Assembly: GCA_030512335.1 (NCBI GenBank)
Contig: JAULSU010000005.1
Coordinates: forward strand, 4,173,501 to 4,237,500
DNA length: 64,000 bases
Source: Immersiella caudata
Lineage: Eukaryota; Ascomycota; Sordariomycetes; Sordariales; Lasiosphaeriaceae
Direction: 5' to 3'
Under the pieces are notes generated by a model that was not told the origin of the DNA, ran no database searches, and worked only from the letters and a program-made list of their open reading frames with translations. Numbering within the stretch: position 1 is the stretch's first letter; each line of letters starts with the position of its first letter. Of this stretch, positions 31,471 through 39,546 are shown piece by piece. Position numbers and translations under genes: made by a program.

Positions 31471-34400
31471 TCATAGTGCCCTTCGCGCCATGGTCCTCTG
31501 GGGGTGGCGTCTTTTTGCTGGTTGTGGTCGATCTGGATTTTCGCGGTGGAATTTCTCGATTAGTTCAGGGCAGGAGAGATTGTCGACTGGCTCCCAAGAG
31601 TTCGACTCGGGGCCGTAGTCTAGCCATCTGATGAGATAATGAAGTTTGCCTTTGCGATATTGTGAATCCAGGATTTCTTCGACATCGAAGTCTTCTTCGT
31701 CGGCGTGCACTTCGATCTTCTTCTCGAGCGGGACGTTCCTTGGTGCTGGCTCGAGGAGGGAAACGTGAAAAACCTTGGTCCGTACCTTCATGGAGGTGGG
31801 TAGATCGAGTTCGTAATTGGAGGTAGCGATCTTCCTTTTGACGAGGAACGGTCCGAGTTTCTTGAAGTCGAGTTTACGGCTCGGTCGTTGGGTGTGTAAA
31901 TTTCGCGAAAAAAGGTAGACTGGGTCTCCTTCCTGGAGAGTCGGTCCCTCGGCTCTTTTATTATCGTAGTATCCCTTCATTCGTTCGCGGGTGAATTCGA
32001 GTTCGGCCCTCAGGTGGTCGTGCAGCTCCTGAAGTCGGTCGGCTCGGACGGCGGCTCGGGGCGCATTCGTAGGTGGCCCCCTGCGGAGCTCCGGTTCCCG
32101 GCCGAAAAGTGCGAAGAATGGGGAGATCTTGGTTGACTCGACGATAGTGGTATTGTAGGCTATCTGTGCTGTTGGCAACAGCTCAAGCCAGTTGTCTTGT
32201 TCGAAGTTGACAAACGCTCGGAGGTATGTTTCAAGGGTCTGATTCAGGCGCTCCGTTTGTCCGTCGGTCTGGGGGTGAAAGGCTGTTGACAGCTTGCTCT
32301 TCACACCCATTCGTTGCATCAATCCTTGCCAGAACTTGGAGACAAACAGCTTGTCTCGATCGGAAACGATATCGTCAGGCCAAAGGTGTTGGGAGACGAT
32401 ATGCCGCTCGAAGAGGTAAGCAAGTTGTTCGGCTGTCGTTCGTGTTGAGCATGGCAAGAAATATGCCCATTTCGTCATTCTGTCGACGACTACCCAAATG
32501 GAGTCGTAGCTGACGTTTGTTGCTGGATCCTTAGAGTCGGGGATCCCAGTGATGAAGTCCATCGAAATGGAACTCCATGGTGCGCGGGGGGTTGGAAGTG
32601 GTTCGAGAAGCCCGTAAGGCTTATGTCTGCGTGTTTTCGTTCGGTTGCAGACATCGCAGTTATCGACAACCTCTTCCACCAGTTTTTTCATTCCTGGGAA
32701 GGCGTATCCTTGTTGTGCTTGTGAAAGCGTTTTTGCTCTTCCCATGTGTCCTCCAACTCTTGCTCCGTGTACCTGTTGAATGTACTTCTTCCGCTTCGAG
32801 GGTGTGTGGATGTAGGGTTTCCCTTTGTAGAAGAGGAGATCACTCGATCGGGGTCCTCCTTCTATTTCTTTCAATAGTTCGTTGGTCTTTTCGCAGTCTG
32901 GGCAAGGTCCTCTGACTTGGCAGGAGGTGCCACAGTACCCGGGGAAGTCCTGCCTCTTTGCCTGATAGTCGTCCTGTTGCCATTTAACACGGTATTCTTG
33001 GCAGGAGTTGGTGAAGAGTTGAATACTATCGTTGACTTCCCAGTCCGGGTATTGGTTCATGAAAACCTGTGCCTCTTCTGGCATCCAGTCGTCTGAGACT
33101 TGTGGTGTATGTTCCAGGGTTCCATCGGCTGCTAGAACAAACATTGTGACTGGTTCGAGGTCTTTGGCGTTCTCCTGGTGGTCGTGGCGACGGCTAAGGG
33201 CGTCAGCTCTTCCGTTTTCCGTTCCCTTGACGTGGTGGATCTTGAAATGGAATGGTGCCATTAGCTCAGCCCATCTTGTTTGCCGGGGACTGAGTTTCTT
33301 CGTCAGGAAATAGCGTAGGTTGTCATGGTCGGACAGGACCTCGACTGGTTCCTCTGTGCCACTGAGGTAAGGAGCCCATTCCGTGAAACACCAGATGATG
33401 GCCATTAATTCTTTATCGTGGATGGGGTATCTTAGTGCTGGTCCGTGGATCCCTTTTGACAAAAAGGCCACGGGGTGTCGGAGTCCATCGGCTCCGATCT
33501 GGCTCAGCACTCCGCCGCAGGCGAAATCGGAAGCGTCGGTCTCAACCCTGAAAGGTTTCGAGAAATCGGGGAGTGCTAGTACTGGTGCTGTTGTGAAGGC
33601 GTGTTTTAACTCGTCGAACGCCTTTTGTTGTCGTTCTGTCCATACGAACGGTTTTCCTTCGCCCGTGAGCTCGTGGAGCGGTTTAGCAATCTTGGCGAAG
33701 TGTCGTATGAACCGTCGATAGAAGTTTGCAAAGCCAATAAAGGCTTGAACTCCTGTTTGTGAAGTGGGTGTCGGCCAGTTCGTGACTGCCTCGACCTTTG
33801 ACTTCTGCATCTCTATCCTTCCGGGTGAGATTCTGAATCCTAGGAAATCGAGTTCCTGGACGTGGAATTGGCTCTTGTTGGGGTTCACCGTTAAGTTGGC
33901 TTTTTCCAGGGCGGAGAGGACGAGATGGACATGTTTGCGATGTTCCTTATCTCCTTTCGAGTAGACGAGGATATCGTCAAGGTAGACGAACACAAACTTG
34001 TCGATAAAGGGGCGGAGAACGTGGTCGATCATGCTCTGGTACGTTGCGGGGGCGTTGGTGAGCCCGAAAGGCATCACCCGATATTCGTAGTGGCCCAGGC
34101 GTGTTCGGAATGCGGTCTTCCACTCGTCTCCTGCGGCGATTCGTTTGTGACCGAACGCGTTTGGAGAATCGAACGAGGAGAACCGATCTGCCCCGGCGAT
34201 CCTCTCTCCAAACTCGTTAATCAGGGGCAGCGGGTATCGATTCTTGATGGTAACTTCGTTTAACGAACGGTAATCGACTACCATGCGCAGTTTGCCGTCC
34301 TTTCTGGGTACGAACAATACTGGGTAACCTGCCGGTGACTGGGATTTCTGGATGAATCCTAGGGCAAGGTTTTCTTCGATGTACTCCCGGAGGGCCTCGG

Positions 34401-35334
34401 CTTGCCGAGGGTTGAGGTGGTATGTTGGGAAGGATTTCAACTGAGCCCCTGGCTTCAGTTCGATCTTATGGTCGAAGGGTCCGTGGTCCGGCAAGCGTAG
34501 CAGCTTCTCTCCAAACACTGAATACTTCCGGTATTCCTTCGGAACCTTGGACAGGCTATCCGGAGCCTGTTGTTGCGGCTGGGCATCTCGTTGTCCTGCC
34601 GTCTTCTTTGGTGGTTGTCGACGCAACTGCACCTTCTGGTCGTCACCAGATTCGTAACCTGAGTCGTGCGGATCGTCCGTCTCATGAAACCGTATCCACA
34701 GTGGGGATAGTTCATCGACCTCAGCGTTCTTCGGGTCGTCCTCAGCGGGTACGCTATCCGGTTTAACACCCATATTATACCGTTCGGTATGCCCCTGTGG
34801 TATACTGGTTGGTATAATCCGGCTACTGGAGCCTGGATCCTTGGGTTCTTCCCGTCGGCTGAAACTTAGCTGGCCAGCGTTCCAGTCGATCGCGGGGTTG
34901 TACTTCTTCAGCCATGGCTTGCCTAGGATTATGTCGTAGCCAAAGACTGGTAGGATGTCGAAGGTCACTTGTTGTTCGTTGCCGTCCACCGTGATCAAAA
35001 GTGGTGCCTCGTGAGTGAGCTTCCCGTTATTGTAAGCGTAGAGTTCTCCTTCTCCAGAGCGGATTGTCGTTTCTTGCGCTCGTTTTCGGTAAGGGAGTTG
35101 TTTCTTGTTGACCAGCTTGGGGTCAATGATATCGGCAGCGCTGCCGCTGTCGATTATTGCTCGTGCGCGGAATGGTTTCCCAAGCCCATCCGTTGCGTCC
35201 ACATAGACAGACCAATGGTTTCTTTCTTCCTCGAGGTGGGTCATCATGATGGTTCTGTCATTAAGAGGTCTTCCTTGGCCTAGCCGACGAGTGCCTCTTC
35301 TTCGTCTCGTGGCTTTTGCCAACCAGCGGTTCAC
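31471..35334 (-). CDS. pol: Pol polyprotein of Ty3/gypsy chromovirus
   Basis: A continuous frame of 1287 codons beginning at a GTG that overlaps the gag stop by 4 nt, in the -1 frame relative to gag. Domains in order: aspartic protease with IIDSGSAAD (Asp62), reverse transcriptase (residues about 305-480; Asp389 in SSFDSPNAF and YLDD at 451-454), RNase H (VETDASDFACGG, Asp600), and an HHCC zinc-binding integrase N-domain ending NCDVCNRTKTR. The integrase core (SMDFITGIP, then HPQTDGQTERLNQTLE) and a C-terminal chromodomain (VEEILDSQYRKGKLHYLIRW ... WEPVDNL) follow. Chromodomains steer integration to marked chromatin. No stop interrupts the frame. Expression probably needs -1 frameshifting or reinitiation. 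Confidence 0.95.
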   Translation of the reverse strand: MNRWLAKATRRRRGTRRLGQGRPLNDRTIMMTHLEEERNHWSVYVDATDGLGKPFRARAIIDSGSAADIIDPKLVNKKQLPYRKRAQETTIRSGEGELYAYNNGKLTHEAPLLITVDGNEQQVTFDILPVFGYDIILGKPWLKKYNPAIDWNAGQLSFSRREEPKDPGSSSRIIPTSIPQGHTERYNMGVKPDSVPAEDDPKNAEVDELSPLWIRFHETDDPHDSGYESGDDQKVQLRRQPPKKTAGQRDAQPQQQAPDSLSKVPKEYRKYSVFGEKLLRLPDHGPFDHKIELKPGAQLKSFPTYHLNPRQAEALREYIEENLALGFIQKSQSPAGYPVLFVPRKDGKLRMVVDYRSLNEVTIKNRYPLPLINEFGERIAGADRFSSFDSPNAFGHKRIAAGDEWKTAFRTRLGHYEYRVMPFGLTNAPATYQSMIDHVLRPFIDKFVFVYLDDILVYSKGDKEHRKHVHLVLSALEKANLTVNPNKSQFHVQELDFLGFRISPGRIEMQKSKVEAVTNWPTPTSQTGVQAFIGFANFYRRFIRHFAKIAKPLHELTGEGKPFVWTERQQKAFDELKHAFTTAPVLALPDFSKPFRVETDASDFACGGVLSQIGADGLRHPVAFLSKGIHGPALRYPIHDKELMAIIWCFTEWAPYLSGTEEPVEVLSDHDNLRYFLTKKLSPRQTRWAELMAPFHFKIHHVKGTENGRADALSRRHDHQENAKDLEPVTMFVLAADGTLEHTPQVSDDWMPEEAQVFMNQYPDWEVNDSIQLFTNSCQEYRVKWQQDDYQAKRQDFPGYCGTSCQVRGPCPDCEKTNELLKEIEGGPRSSDLLFYKGKPYIHTPSKRKKYIQQVHGARVGGHMGRAKTLSQAQQGYAFPGMKKLVEEVVDNCDVCNRTKTRRHKPYGLLEPLPTPRAPWSSISMDFITGIPDSKDPATNVSYDSIWVVVDRMTKWAYFLPCSTRTTAEQLAYLFERHIVSQHLWPDDIVSDRDKLFVSKFWQGLMQRMGVKSKLSTAFHPQTDGQTERLNQTLETYLRAFVNFEQDNWLELLPTAQIAYNTTIVESTKISPFFALFGREPELRRGPPTNAPRAAVRADRLQELHDHLRAELEFTRERMKGYYDNKRAEGPTLQEGDPVYLFSRNLHTQRPSRKLDFKKLGPFLVKRKIATSNYELDLPTSMKVRTKVFHVSLLEPAPRNVPLEKKIEVHADEEDFDVEEILDSQYRKGKLHYLIRWLDYGPESNSWEPVDNLSCPELIEKFHRENPDRPQPAKRRHPQRTMARRAL

Positions 35335-37967
35335 TGGTTTCCGGCCCTGGCGGAGGGCCTGAATCCGTTTCCCAGGCGGATTCGGGGGTGAGCTTCATGG
35401 ATTGCTCGGACGTGGTACGTGAGGTGCTCGGCATCCTTCCTCAGGTTCCAATCGGCTTCTTGGGCTTCGATGGCGCACATTCGCCTGAACTCGGGGATGA
35501 GCGGCCATGCGTTGTTTCCGAAGACGCTGTTTTCGTACGTTCCTTGGTGGAACCGGTGATGCCAATCACGGGTCTTAAGGTCCTGGTGGATAGGGCAGGA
35601 AGGACGGGGACATCGAGCCAACGTCTGTTCCTTCCTTCCCTCATCCGTACATGCCACAGGGATGTTGTTGAACAGCGTGAGGTTTGTTCCTCCTGAAAGT
35701 ACCTGGTAGTGACTCTGAGGCATACCCTCATAAACACAGGCCACGGATCCTCCTTCTTGGATGGTGGGCCAGTGATCATAGTATGTCTTCATTCCCCTGT
35801 GGGCGGGGAGGTCGCAGAAGTCGTGGACACAACTGATCCAAAGGATCTTCGAATGTTCTTCCTCTCCTCGGAGGGCCCCGAGGGTGGAGGTGCGTAAGTC
35901 GAGGCTTGGCATGCTGAGCGTTCTTCCAGCCGTTGTTCGCTTCACCACGGGAATCTCTTCCCAGTCTCCCCAATGGTAGACGGAGCTGGGGGGGTTGTAG
36001 ATTCCTTCTGCCCTCTGTTCGAATTCTAGTTCGTTGACGAACCTTCTCATGGCGTTGCAGAATTGTCCTCGGAGGGTGAGCGTTATGGACGTTTCGGTTG
36101 CCGGGTTTATGCTTTCCTTGACTACACGAATCTCGGTCAGTGCTTTCTGGTAAAGCGATTCCGGTCCGTAGAATGTGTGGTGGTTCCCTAGGTATCTGGC
36201 CATGGAAACTCGGGCTTGCCGTACGTTAGGAAATTGGTAGTAGTTTCTGGGAGAGACACTCCCCAGGCCACCTGCTGGCGCGTTTCTGTTAGAGGCGGCC
36301 CATTCCCGGTGTTGTTGACGCTCCTTCTCGGCGTCAGGCAGGCTTTCGTACAACATGCTTTGTACGTAGTGCTCCCGTGCTCTCTGGACCCATCCGGGGA
36401 ACATGTCGCGTCTCGGGGTGGTCATCGTTCTTCGTGATCCTCGGATTATTCCTCGGCCTAAAGGGACCGAGATTCGTTCCCTGAGTCGGTCTTGGTCGAC
36501 CTGCACCTCAGGTACCTCGTCCCACGCAGGCGTTCCTTCCGTAGGTCGGTCTTCTGCAACCTGAACCCCCCGGGGAACCCTACTTGACCTGGGTATGTTG
36601 GCTCCGAGTGTCGCTAGTTGGGTCTCCAAGCTAGGGATAGGCACTCCTTGTTCCCGATTCCTCAGTCTCCGTTCCTCCGCCATGTGCTCACTGGGGGGTG
36701 GTGTGTCTCGGGTGAAATGCTGACCCATCCCTTCGGCGAGTTCTCGTACTACCCTGGCGGTGTCTCCTGAGAGGGGTAGTCGCTCCGGGGGATCCCCGTA
36801 CTGGGTTTCGCTTGCACTGGTGTATTCGTCATCGGTTTCCGACCAGTGGGGTAGGGAAGTGGTCGGGTCGTCGTCGCTTCCCGAGTTGACCATTCGTATA
36901 GTGACTTCATCCTTGCTGTTGGATCGAACGGTCTTTCCTTCTGGTAACGGGTCGAACCTGACCTTCTTTTTCTCCTGGCGGCATTCCCGTGCGTAATGAC
37001 CGTTTTTGTTGCAGTTGAAACACTGGATTTTCGACTTATCCTTGGGCTTAGGGTTCGGGCCCTGGGCGCTCTTTCCGCTTTTTCCCACCATGCCGATATC
37101 CATTGGTCCTGGGTGGGTACCGTGTGCGGTGCTCCGGTGTCGGTACTTCTTTCCTTCGTTGGCCTTCGGCTGTGGTTTAGGCGTTTGGTAGCGTCCTCGA
37201 TCTTCCATCTTTCGTTCATACAGGCGAGCGTCGATCTTGATGGCTTCATTGGCGTAGTCGTCGAAATCAAGTGCGTAGCGATCCAACTTGCACAGCTCGT
37301 CCTTGACTTGGGGTTTGAGGCCCTTGTAGAAGCGGTGCTTAAGAGCAGACTCATCCCAGTTGACTCGGTAGCGGTCTCGATTGAAGGCGGAAAGATAGGC
37401 TGCAGCCGAGCTAGTCTGGCCCAGCCGTTCCAAGCGGTCTTCGGCTTGCTTTTGTTCGTCGCGTTCTCCGTACATCCTGGTGATCTCGTGTTCGAAGTTG
37501 ACCCATCCTTCGTCTGCGTCGAAGATTCTGGCAGTGATAGGTCGCCTTTCGTCGGGGACGGACGAGAAATAGTCGTTGAGGATTCCATTGAACCATAGGC
37601 TGGGGTCTCCTTCCATCCAGGAGGCTGCGTACATGATCTTGGTCTCGATCCGGGAAGTGTTCTGCAAACGGAAGTTGAGTTGCAGGTGAGTAAGCCATGG
37701 TGAAAGTTCCGAGGCCTTCCCTGTGAAGGGCTTGGGATTGCCGGTTTTGATCGTTCGTGCAGCGATTGCTGAATCGGTGGCATTAGACCTCGCTAGGGAG
37801 TTGACGAACTTTCCCATCAGGGTTCGGAGTTCGTCTCTAGTGAGTTCGTCATTGTCCGAGGTCTCCGGGCTGGTAGGTTGAGGAGGAGAGGGAAGGGACA
37901 CGTCGTCGGTCCCATCGTTGTTGTTACCCCTAGAGGGGTTTTGCGATGAGGATCCAACGGCGGACAT
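35331..37967 (-). CDS. gag: Gag polyprotein of Ty3/gypsy chromovirus
   Basis: 878 aa from an ATG at 37967 to a TGA at 35331. Residues about 70-255 are the helical retrotransposon gag (capsid) domain (WLTHLQLNFRLQNTSRIETK ... YLSAFNRDRYRVNWDESALKHRFYKGL). A basic linker leads to a CCHC zinc knuckle at residues 316-329 (CFNCNKNGHYAREC), typical of nucleocapsid RNA binding. Unusually, about 540 residues follow the knuckle before the stop, Pro/Arg-rich at first and then globular, much longer than in a standard gag. The role of this extension is not known to me. Confidence 0.92.
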   Translation of the reverse strand: MSAVGSSSQNPSRGNNNDGTDDVSLPSPPQPTSPETSDNDELTRDELRTLMGKFVNSLARSNATDSAIAARTIKTGNPKPFTGKASELSPWLTHLQLNFRLQNTSRIETKIMYAASWMEGDPSLWFNGILNDYFSSVPDERRPITARIFDADEGWVNFEHEITRMYGERDEQKQAEDRLERLGQTSSAAAYLSAFNRDRYRVNWDESALKHRFYKGLKPQVKDELCKLDRYALDFDDYANEAIKIDARLYERKMEDRGRYQTPKPQPKANEGKKYRHRSTAHGTHPGPMDIGMVGKSGKSAQGPNPKPKDKSKIQCFNCNKNGHYARECRQEKKKVRFDPLPEGKTVRSNSKDEVTIRMVNSGSDDDPTTSLPHWSETDDEYTSASETQYGDPPERLPLSGDTARVVRELAEGMGQHFTRDTPPPSEHMAEERRLRNREQGVPIPSLETQLATLGANIPRSSRVPRGVQVAEDRPTEGTPAWDEVPEVQVDQDRLRERISVPLGRGIIRGSRRTMTTPRRDMFPGWVQRAREHYVQSMLYESLPDAEKERQQHREWAASNRNAPAGGLGSVSPRNYYQFPNVRQARVSMARYLGNHHTFYGPESLYQKALTEIRVVKESINPATETSITLTLRGQFCNAMRRFVNELEFEQRAEGIYNPPSSVYHWGDWEEIPVVKRTTAGRTLSMPSLDLRTSTLGALRGEEEHSKILWISCVHDFCDLPAHRGMKTYYDHWPTIQEGGSVACVYEGMPQSHYQVLSGGTNLTLFNNIPVACTDEGRKEQTLARCPRPSCPIHQDLKTRDWHHRFHQGTYENSVFGNNAWPLIPEFRRMCAIEAQEADWNLRKDAEHLTYHVRAIHEAHPRIRLGNGFRPSARAGNQ

Positions 37968-38019
37968 GGTGTCTGTAAGCTCTGTAATACTGGTCTCTAA
38001 AGGGTAGACGCAAGTATCG

Positions 38020-38505
38020 TGTTACGACCTCTGGCCTGTCGACAGGCGGTCGGCAGGGTCGTTAGATAGGATGGGTGGGCAGAGAGGAGTAGTGCAGAGG
38101 CAAGTCCTTACAGACGGGGGTTCACTGGTCAAGGATGGTCGTATGTCACTATAAGACAGAGCAACACTCCAAGTGTTGGTGCAGTAGGACACAATCGAAG
38201 GTAGTTCAATTGACGAGCGAATACTTGCGTGAGGAACAGAAGGTTCCTCACACCATCGTGGGTACGATGATGGCTATCTATACTAACTAATGGAGATGTA
38301 ACTTGTACCTCTGCTCTGTTGCTCGGTACTCCTTAGGGCAGAGCGACAGAGCAGGTGCTCTGTCGGCTCTAGATGTTCTGTACAGAGCGCACCGAGCTTC
38401 CAGAGCAGGCAGTGTGGGGTTCCCCCACACTGTGTTTAATACGGTGGCGCCTGCGGGGACACGTCGGCCCGTTCCGGCCACAAGGGTGGCCCGCAGGTCG
38501 TCACA
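38020..38505 (-). repeat. 5' LTR of the chromovirus
   Basis: 486 bp, same sequence as 30066-30551. In sense orientation the bases just downstream (38019 and lower) are CGATACTTGCG, with no TGG start of a conventional tRNA primer-binding site. Confidence 0.95.
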
Positions 38506-38717
38506 CTGGAGTATCACGTCGTATAGGTTTTCCGTCGCGTCGGTTCCAAACTGTATTTTTATTAACTTTATACACCTTTACTGCCTCGCGGATACTAAGA
38601 TTTAGGTCTCTCTAAACAGCCCCAAGGACTAGATTCACCCTGGCTTCGTACGAAGAAGTTATCATTATTAGTTATGGTGGAATTTGGTGTTTTTGGTTGG
38701 GGAGGTGGGTTGTGGCG

Positions 38718-38764
38718 GAAAGTGGTCAACTCGCTTGTCCGGTCATCTCGCTTATCACGCACGT
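38718..38764 (-). repeat. Right terminal inverted repeat of the Fot1/pogo-type element
   Basis: 47 bp, inverse of 27966-28012 with one mismatch, followed by TA (38765-38766). Confidence 0.93.
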
Positions 38765-38766
38765 TA

Positions 38767-39163
38767 CTGAGGTTGTGTAAACCTTGAGCTTTTCTACTGA
38801 CTTTCTCTTAGCCGAGTGCCATTTAGCTTTGCAGTCTCGACACATGCTTATGGTAGCCTTATAAGAAGGCATCTTCTCCCACCAGCAATCTTCCCAATCT
38901 TCCTCACGCACCACGCTTTAACCACTTCTCTATCGACACTTCTTCGCTAACACTTCAAACATCATTTGATCCTCCCTTGAACCCAATCCTACCTGTCTAT
39001 CAGTCATCAACATTGAACAACACCCACCCCTTCACGGATAGCTTCAAGCCCGGACCATCTTTACCCCTCTTCTTCCCTCATCCACTCCAGAAATGGTTTC
39101 GAACTAGGATAACCAAAACATCTCGTCGATATTACATCATTATCCATCCATACCAAAGTCGAT
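38767..39163. other. Right flank of the transposon block
   Basis: A short minus-strand ORF (up to 38914) with a Cys pair (CRDCKAKWHSAKRKS) runs into the transposon end. It may be a remnant of a gene split by the Fot1-type insertion, but the evidence is thin. Confidence 0.35.
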
Positions 39164-39546
39164 ATGGATGTTGACGATGATGATGTTAACATGGACACGG
39201 GAGAGGGTGACGTTGAGATGTCGGGCTCTGGAGATGCCGTGGGGGAGGAGATGGCCCTTTGACGATACCCCGGAGCCGAGCCATGTGGAGATGACTGTTG
39301 GGGACGATAGCGGAGCTCGCTGGGCCAAAGCAACCTGCCAAACGGATCTGTGCTGTCGGGAAATGCGGTCGTTGCGGGCAGGCCTGTCCTTCGCCCTCGG
39401 TCTCGATCAAGGCCGCTGCAGGCATTGCAGCCGTCACCACCGCCGCAACATCAGGACTTCGCTGGCCTCAGCGAGGCATTCCGGAGGTTTTAAAGATGGC
39501 CGGAGTTAAGTTACATCGTTGGTTAAGAGCGGGTGGTCATGTATTG
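39164..39546 (+). pseudogene. Possible gene relic with acidic start and Cys-rich segment
   Basis: An ATG at 39164 opens a short acidic frame (MDVDDDDVNMDTGEGD) that stops after 32 codons. Other frames continue with plausible protein, including GKCGRCGQACPSPSVSIKAAAG near 39360 and GVKLHRWLRAGG at the end. At least two frameshifts would be needed to join them. No family recognised. Confidence 0.3.

Larger units (their letters stand above)
30066..38505 (-). mobile_element. Full-length Ty3/gypsy chromovirus LTR retrotransposon
   Basis: 8440 bp bounded by two 486-bp LTRs that I read as identical, with a 5-bp target duplication CTGGA (30061-30065 and 38506-38510). Sense orientation is minus: 5' LTR 38020-38505, then gag, pol with protease, RT, RNase H, integrase and a C-terminal chromodomain, then a purine-rich tract, then 3' LTR 30066-30551. 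Gag and pol are both open, so it inserted recently and may be functional. It shows no RIP-like decay, unlike the older elements around it. About 900 bp between pol and the 3' LTR carry extra cargo on the opposite strand. Confidence 0.95.
28055..38665 (-). pseudogene. Fot1/pogo-type transposase, split in three and decayed
   Basis: Pieces in order on the minus strand are 38665-38511, 30065-29382 and 28889-28055. The first starts at an ATG at 38665 and carries a psq-type helix-turn-helix with SIREAVKVY and a nonsense TAG. The middle piece carries the CENP-B-type HTH and start of the DDE domain; NFDETGFIMGII is readable near 29730. The last piece includes the end of the DDE domain, the FAGAGLILYDLERVISKLDVRI segment, a basic SKRRRAKKRV stretch and a C-terminal CCHC zinc knuckle (CGVCGKPGHNARTC, near 28120-28160). 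Multiple in-frame stops look like C-to-T changes at CAG/CAA/TGG codons, as expected from repeat-induced point mutation. The element cannot be autonomous. Confidence 0.88.
27966..38764 (-). mobile_element. Fot1/pogo-type DNA transposon, disrupted by two retroelement insertions
   Basis: Terminal inverted repeats of 47 bp at 27966-28012 and 38718-38764 differ at a single base. Both are flanked by TA, the target duplication of Tc1/mariner-pogo elements. Each TIR contains two imperfect 17-bp direct units (GATAAGCGAGATGACCA-like and GACAAGCGAGTTGACCA-like), as expected for transposase binding sites. Removing the solo LTR (28890-29381 with one TSD copy) and the full retrotransposon (30066-38510 with one TSD copy) leaves about 1.9 kb, the typical size of a Fot1-like element. 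The reading strand of its transposase is minus. Confidence 0.9.
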
